Shown: in pieces, positions 62,350 to 64,000 of the stretch
How the letters are laid out: each line of letters starts with the position of its first letter
Position numbering within the stretch: the first letter of the stretch is position 1
NCBI RefSeq assembly: GCF_000333955.1
Contig: NZ_CAPS01000070.1
Coordinates: 1 to 64,000 of the forward strand
DNA: 64,000 nt
Direction of reading: 5' to 3'
Source of the DNA: Rhodococcus sp. AW25M09
GTDB lineage: Bacteria > Actinomycetota > Actinomycetes > Mycobacteriales > Mycobacteriaceae
The notes under the pieces: model-generated
What the model was told of the DNA's origin: nothing
What the model saw: the letters and a program-made list of their open reading frames with translations, nothing else
Databases searched by the model: none
Translations under genes and position numbers: made by a program

Positions 62350-63816
62350 GTGACCGACGGCATTGCCTCTACAACTCAGCCTGCGACCGAAGTACCCAAG
62401 CGTGCATGGCAGGCGCTCGTGGTTCTGCTGCTCGGCATGTTCATGGCGCTCCTCGACACCACGATCGTCAACGTGGCCTTGCCGACGATCCGCACCACCC
62501 TGGACGCGTCTGAGTCGGTTCTGTCGTGGATCATCTCGGGATACGCATTGGCGTTCGGGCTCGCCTTGATCCCGGCGGGCAAAGTGGGCGACCGCATAGG
62601 GCACAAGTGGGTGTTCTTCGCCGGGCTCGCGCTGTTCACCGTGGCGAGCTTTGCGTGTGGCCTGGCGCAGAACGATCTGCAGCTGGTTGTTGCCAGGGTG
62701 GTTCAGGGCCTGGCCGGCGGGATGTTCGTACCCGCAGTCACGGCGTTCATCCAGTTGCTGTTCCCGGGACCTGTGCGAGGTAAGGCCTTTGCCATCCTGG
62801 GTTCCGTCATCGGTGTGTCGACGGCGCTGGGCCCCATCATCGGAGGCTTGATCATTCAGGCATTCGGAGACGAGAACGGATGGCGTTTGGTCTTCTGGGT
62901 CAATCTGCCCATCGGAATAATCGGTCTCGTTGCAGCCGCAGTGCTCCTGCCGAAGAAAGACGAGTCTGCGCCGGCGGCTGTCCCCGGAATCGACTGGCTC
63001 GGACTGGTTCTCATATCGGGGGGCCTGATCGCTCTGCTCGTTCCGCTGATCGAAGGCCAGGAACTGGGCTGGCCGCTCTGGACCTACTTGACGATCGTGG
63101 CCGGACTGGGTCTGATTGCGCTGTTCGGCTGGTGGGAAGTGATCCATACCGGCCGTGGACACAATCCGCTCGTGCCACCTCGATTGTTCACCCACCCTGC
63201 ATTCACCGGGGGCGTGATTCTCGCGCTCGTCTACTTCGCAGCCTTCACCAGCATCTTCTTCACCATTTCGTTGTTGTGGCAGACCGGACTCGGCAACACG
63301 GCACTATCGGCGGGACTGGTGTCGATACCGTTCGCGATCGGCAGCATCATCGCCTCCTCGCAGAGCAACAAGTTGACGGTCCGCCTCGGTCGCACCGTCC
63401 TGATCCTCGGCGCGGCACTTGTCGCCATCGGGCTGATCTGGCTGTGGATCATCCTGGCGACCAGCTCCGCCGAGACGATTTCGCATTGGACACTGCTGGT
63501 GCCACTGTTCGTGGCGGGCCTGGGCAACGGTGCGTTCATCGCACCCAACGCGCAGTTCATCGTCGCGACGGTGGACCCGAGCGACGCCGGCGCGGCAAGT
63601 GGGGTCATCTCGACCATGCAGCGCGTCGGTTCGGCGATCGGGATCGCCGTCATCGGCAGCGTGCTGTTCGGGTCTCTGAACATCACCGGCCCCGACACCG
63701 TCGGATCAGGCTTTCTGCACGGCGCGGCCATGGCGATGGCCGTCAGTGCTGCATTCAGTGTGGTGGCGCTGGCGTTGGTCTTCGCCCTCCCCAAGAAGGT
63801 TCAGGGCGCACACTGA
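62350..63816 (+). CDS. MFS multidrug exporter, DHA2 (14-helix) family
   Basis: Proton-coupled exporter of 488 residues with about 14 hydrophobic helices. Motif A is GKVGDRIGHKWVF near residue 77, the DHA2 motif D1-like LDTTIVNVALPTI lies near residue 36, and motif C is VIGVSTALGPIIGG near residue 155. The C-terminal PNAQFIVATVDPSDAGAASGV block is typical of EmrB/QacA-type drug exporters. GTG at 62350. Substrate unknown; export of the butyrolactone signal or of a regulated product is conceivable from its place, but there is no sequence evidence. Confidence 0.9.
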   Translation: MTDGIASTTQPATEVPKRAWQALVVLLLGMFMALLDTTIVNVALPTIRTTLDASESVLSWIISGYALAFGLALIPAGKVGDRIGHKWVFFAGLALFTVASFACGLAQNDLQLVVARVVQGLAGGMFVPAVTAFIQLLFPGPVRGKAFAILGSVIGVSTALGPIIGGLIIQAFGDENGWRLVFWVNLPIGIIGLVAAAVLLPKKDESAPAAVPGIDWLGLVLISGGLIALLVPLIEGQELGWPLWTYLTIVAGLGLIALFGWWEVIHTGRGHNPLVPPRLFTHPAFTGGVILALVYFAAFTSIFFTISLLWQTGLGNTALSAGLVSIPFAIGSIIASSQSNKLTVRLGRTVLILGAALVAIGLIWLWIILATSSAETISHWTLLVPLFVAGLGNGAFIAPNAQFIVATVDPSDAGAASGVISTMQRVGSAIGIAVIGSVLFGSLNITGPDTVGSGFLHGAAMAMAVSAAFSVVALALVFALPKKVQGAH

Positions 63817-63842
63817 GCCCTGTTGCCCAGCTCTTCAAGTGT

Positions 63843-64000
63843 TCAGCTCTTCAGGCCCTTGCTGTGTCGCTCGACGACGGTAGCCGCGAGGTCGGCAATC
63901 TTCACGTTCAAGTCCTGGGAGGACTTACGCAGCAACGCGAACGCCTCGTCGCCGGACACGTCGTGCAGCGCCATGATCAACCCGATCGCCTTGCCGATCT
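63843..64000 (-). CDS. ANTAR-domain protein, 3' part only (5' end outside window)
   Basis: The last 52 codons of a minus-strand gene, ending at TGA 63843-63845. The visible residues IGKAIGLIMALHDVSGDEAF and LRKSSQDLNVKIADLAATVVERH match the ANTAR RNA-binding domain, whose proteins bind paired stem-loops and cause transcription antitermination. In actinobacteria ANTAR proteins often carry an N-terminal GAF domain, which cannot be seen here. The gene is convergent with the MFS gene. The gap 63817-63842 has a short direct repeat (CAGCTCTTCA) and no clear terminator. Confidence 0.8.
   Translation of the reverse strand, partial: IGKAIGLIMALHDVSGDEAFALLRKSSQDLNVKIADLAATVVERHSKGLKS

Overview
The window is GC-rich actinobacterial chromosome, most likely Rhodococcus or a close relative (order Mycobacteriales). 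GTG starts are common and genes often overlap by 4 bases. The gene order follows, block by block, the Mycobacterium tuberculosis stretch from proA to dnaG (about Rv2427c to Rv2342, from memory). Most of the window is therefore conserved core genome. The clearest accessory part is the last 6 kb, after the tRNA-Asn gene.

Layout. 1-6862: proA (5' end cut by the window edge), a MoxR ATPase/VWA pair, then a tightly coupled operon nadD-rsfS-gpgP-octT-degV that joins NAD synthesis and ribosome silencing to methylglucose lipopolysaccharide precursor synthesis. 6972-10483: comEA, comEC and holA. 10521-14596: rpsT on the minus strand, then the circularly permuted ATP-grasp / alpha-E / transglutaminase operon, whose ATP-grasp protein ends in a run of 12 glutamines. 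14600-22046: a PemK-like protein, lepA, a DUF222/HNH gene under a textbook LexA box, a nitronate monooxygenase and a GH15 enzyme (trehalase candidate). 22140-32191: a sulfur assimilation region with the sulfate ABC transporter subI-cysT-cysW-cysA on the plus strand and sir-cysH-cysD-cysN-chelatase on the minus strand. Each sulfur operon is preceded by its own short cysteine-containing leader ORF.

32329-47942: housekeeping block with hemW, hrcA-dnaJ-rsmE-hydrolase, phoH-ybeY-corC-era, an amidase, recO-uppS, the smtB-zur metal-sensor operon and glyS. 48014-57925: a TPM-domain membrane protein, an ABC exporter with a DesK/DesR-like two-component system, a YdcF protein, dgt, dnaG and a small membrane protein. 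58064-64000: tRNA-Asn with a strong terminator, then an AfsA-like gamma-butyrolactone synthase with a candidate autoregulatory operator, its ScbR/ArpA-like TetR receptor, a frame-disrupted VOC gene, an SDR oxidoreductase, a NUDIX hydrolase, a microprotein, a DHA2 drug exporter and the 3' end of an ANTAR-domain gene.

Regulatory themes. Many transcription units start with GTG or ATG only 6-8 bases after a TANNNT-like -10 box, which indicates leaderless mRNAs and settles several start codons. Sulfur genes appear to be controlled by translation of cysteine codons in leader peptides. One gene looks SOS-controlled, one unit looks quorum-controlled (gamma-butyrolactone), and one operon encodes zinc-type sensors. 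No CRISPR array, rRNA, insertion sequence or prophage was recognised. All calls come from reading the sequence; no database search was run.
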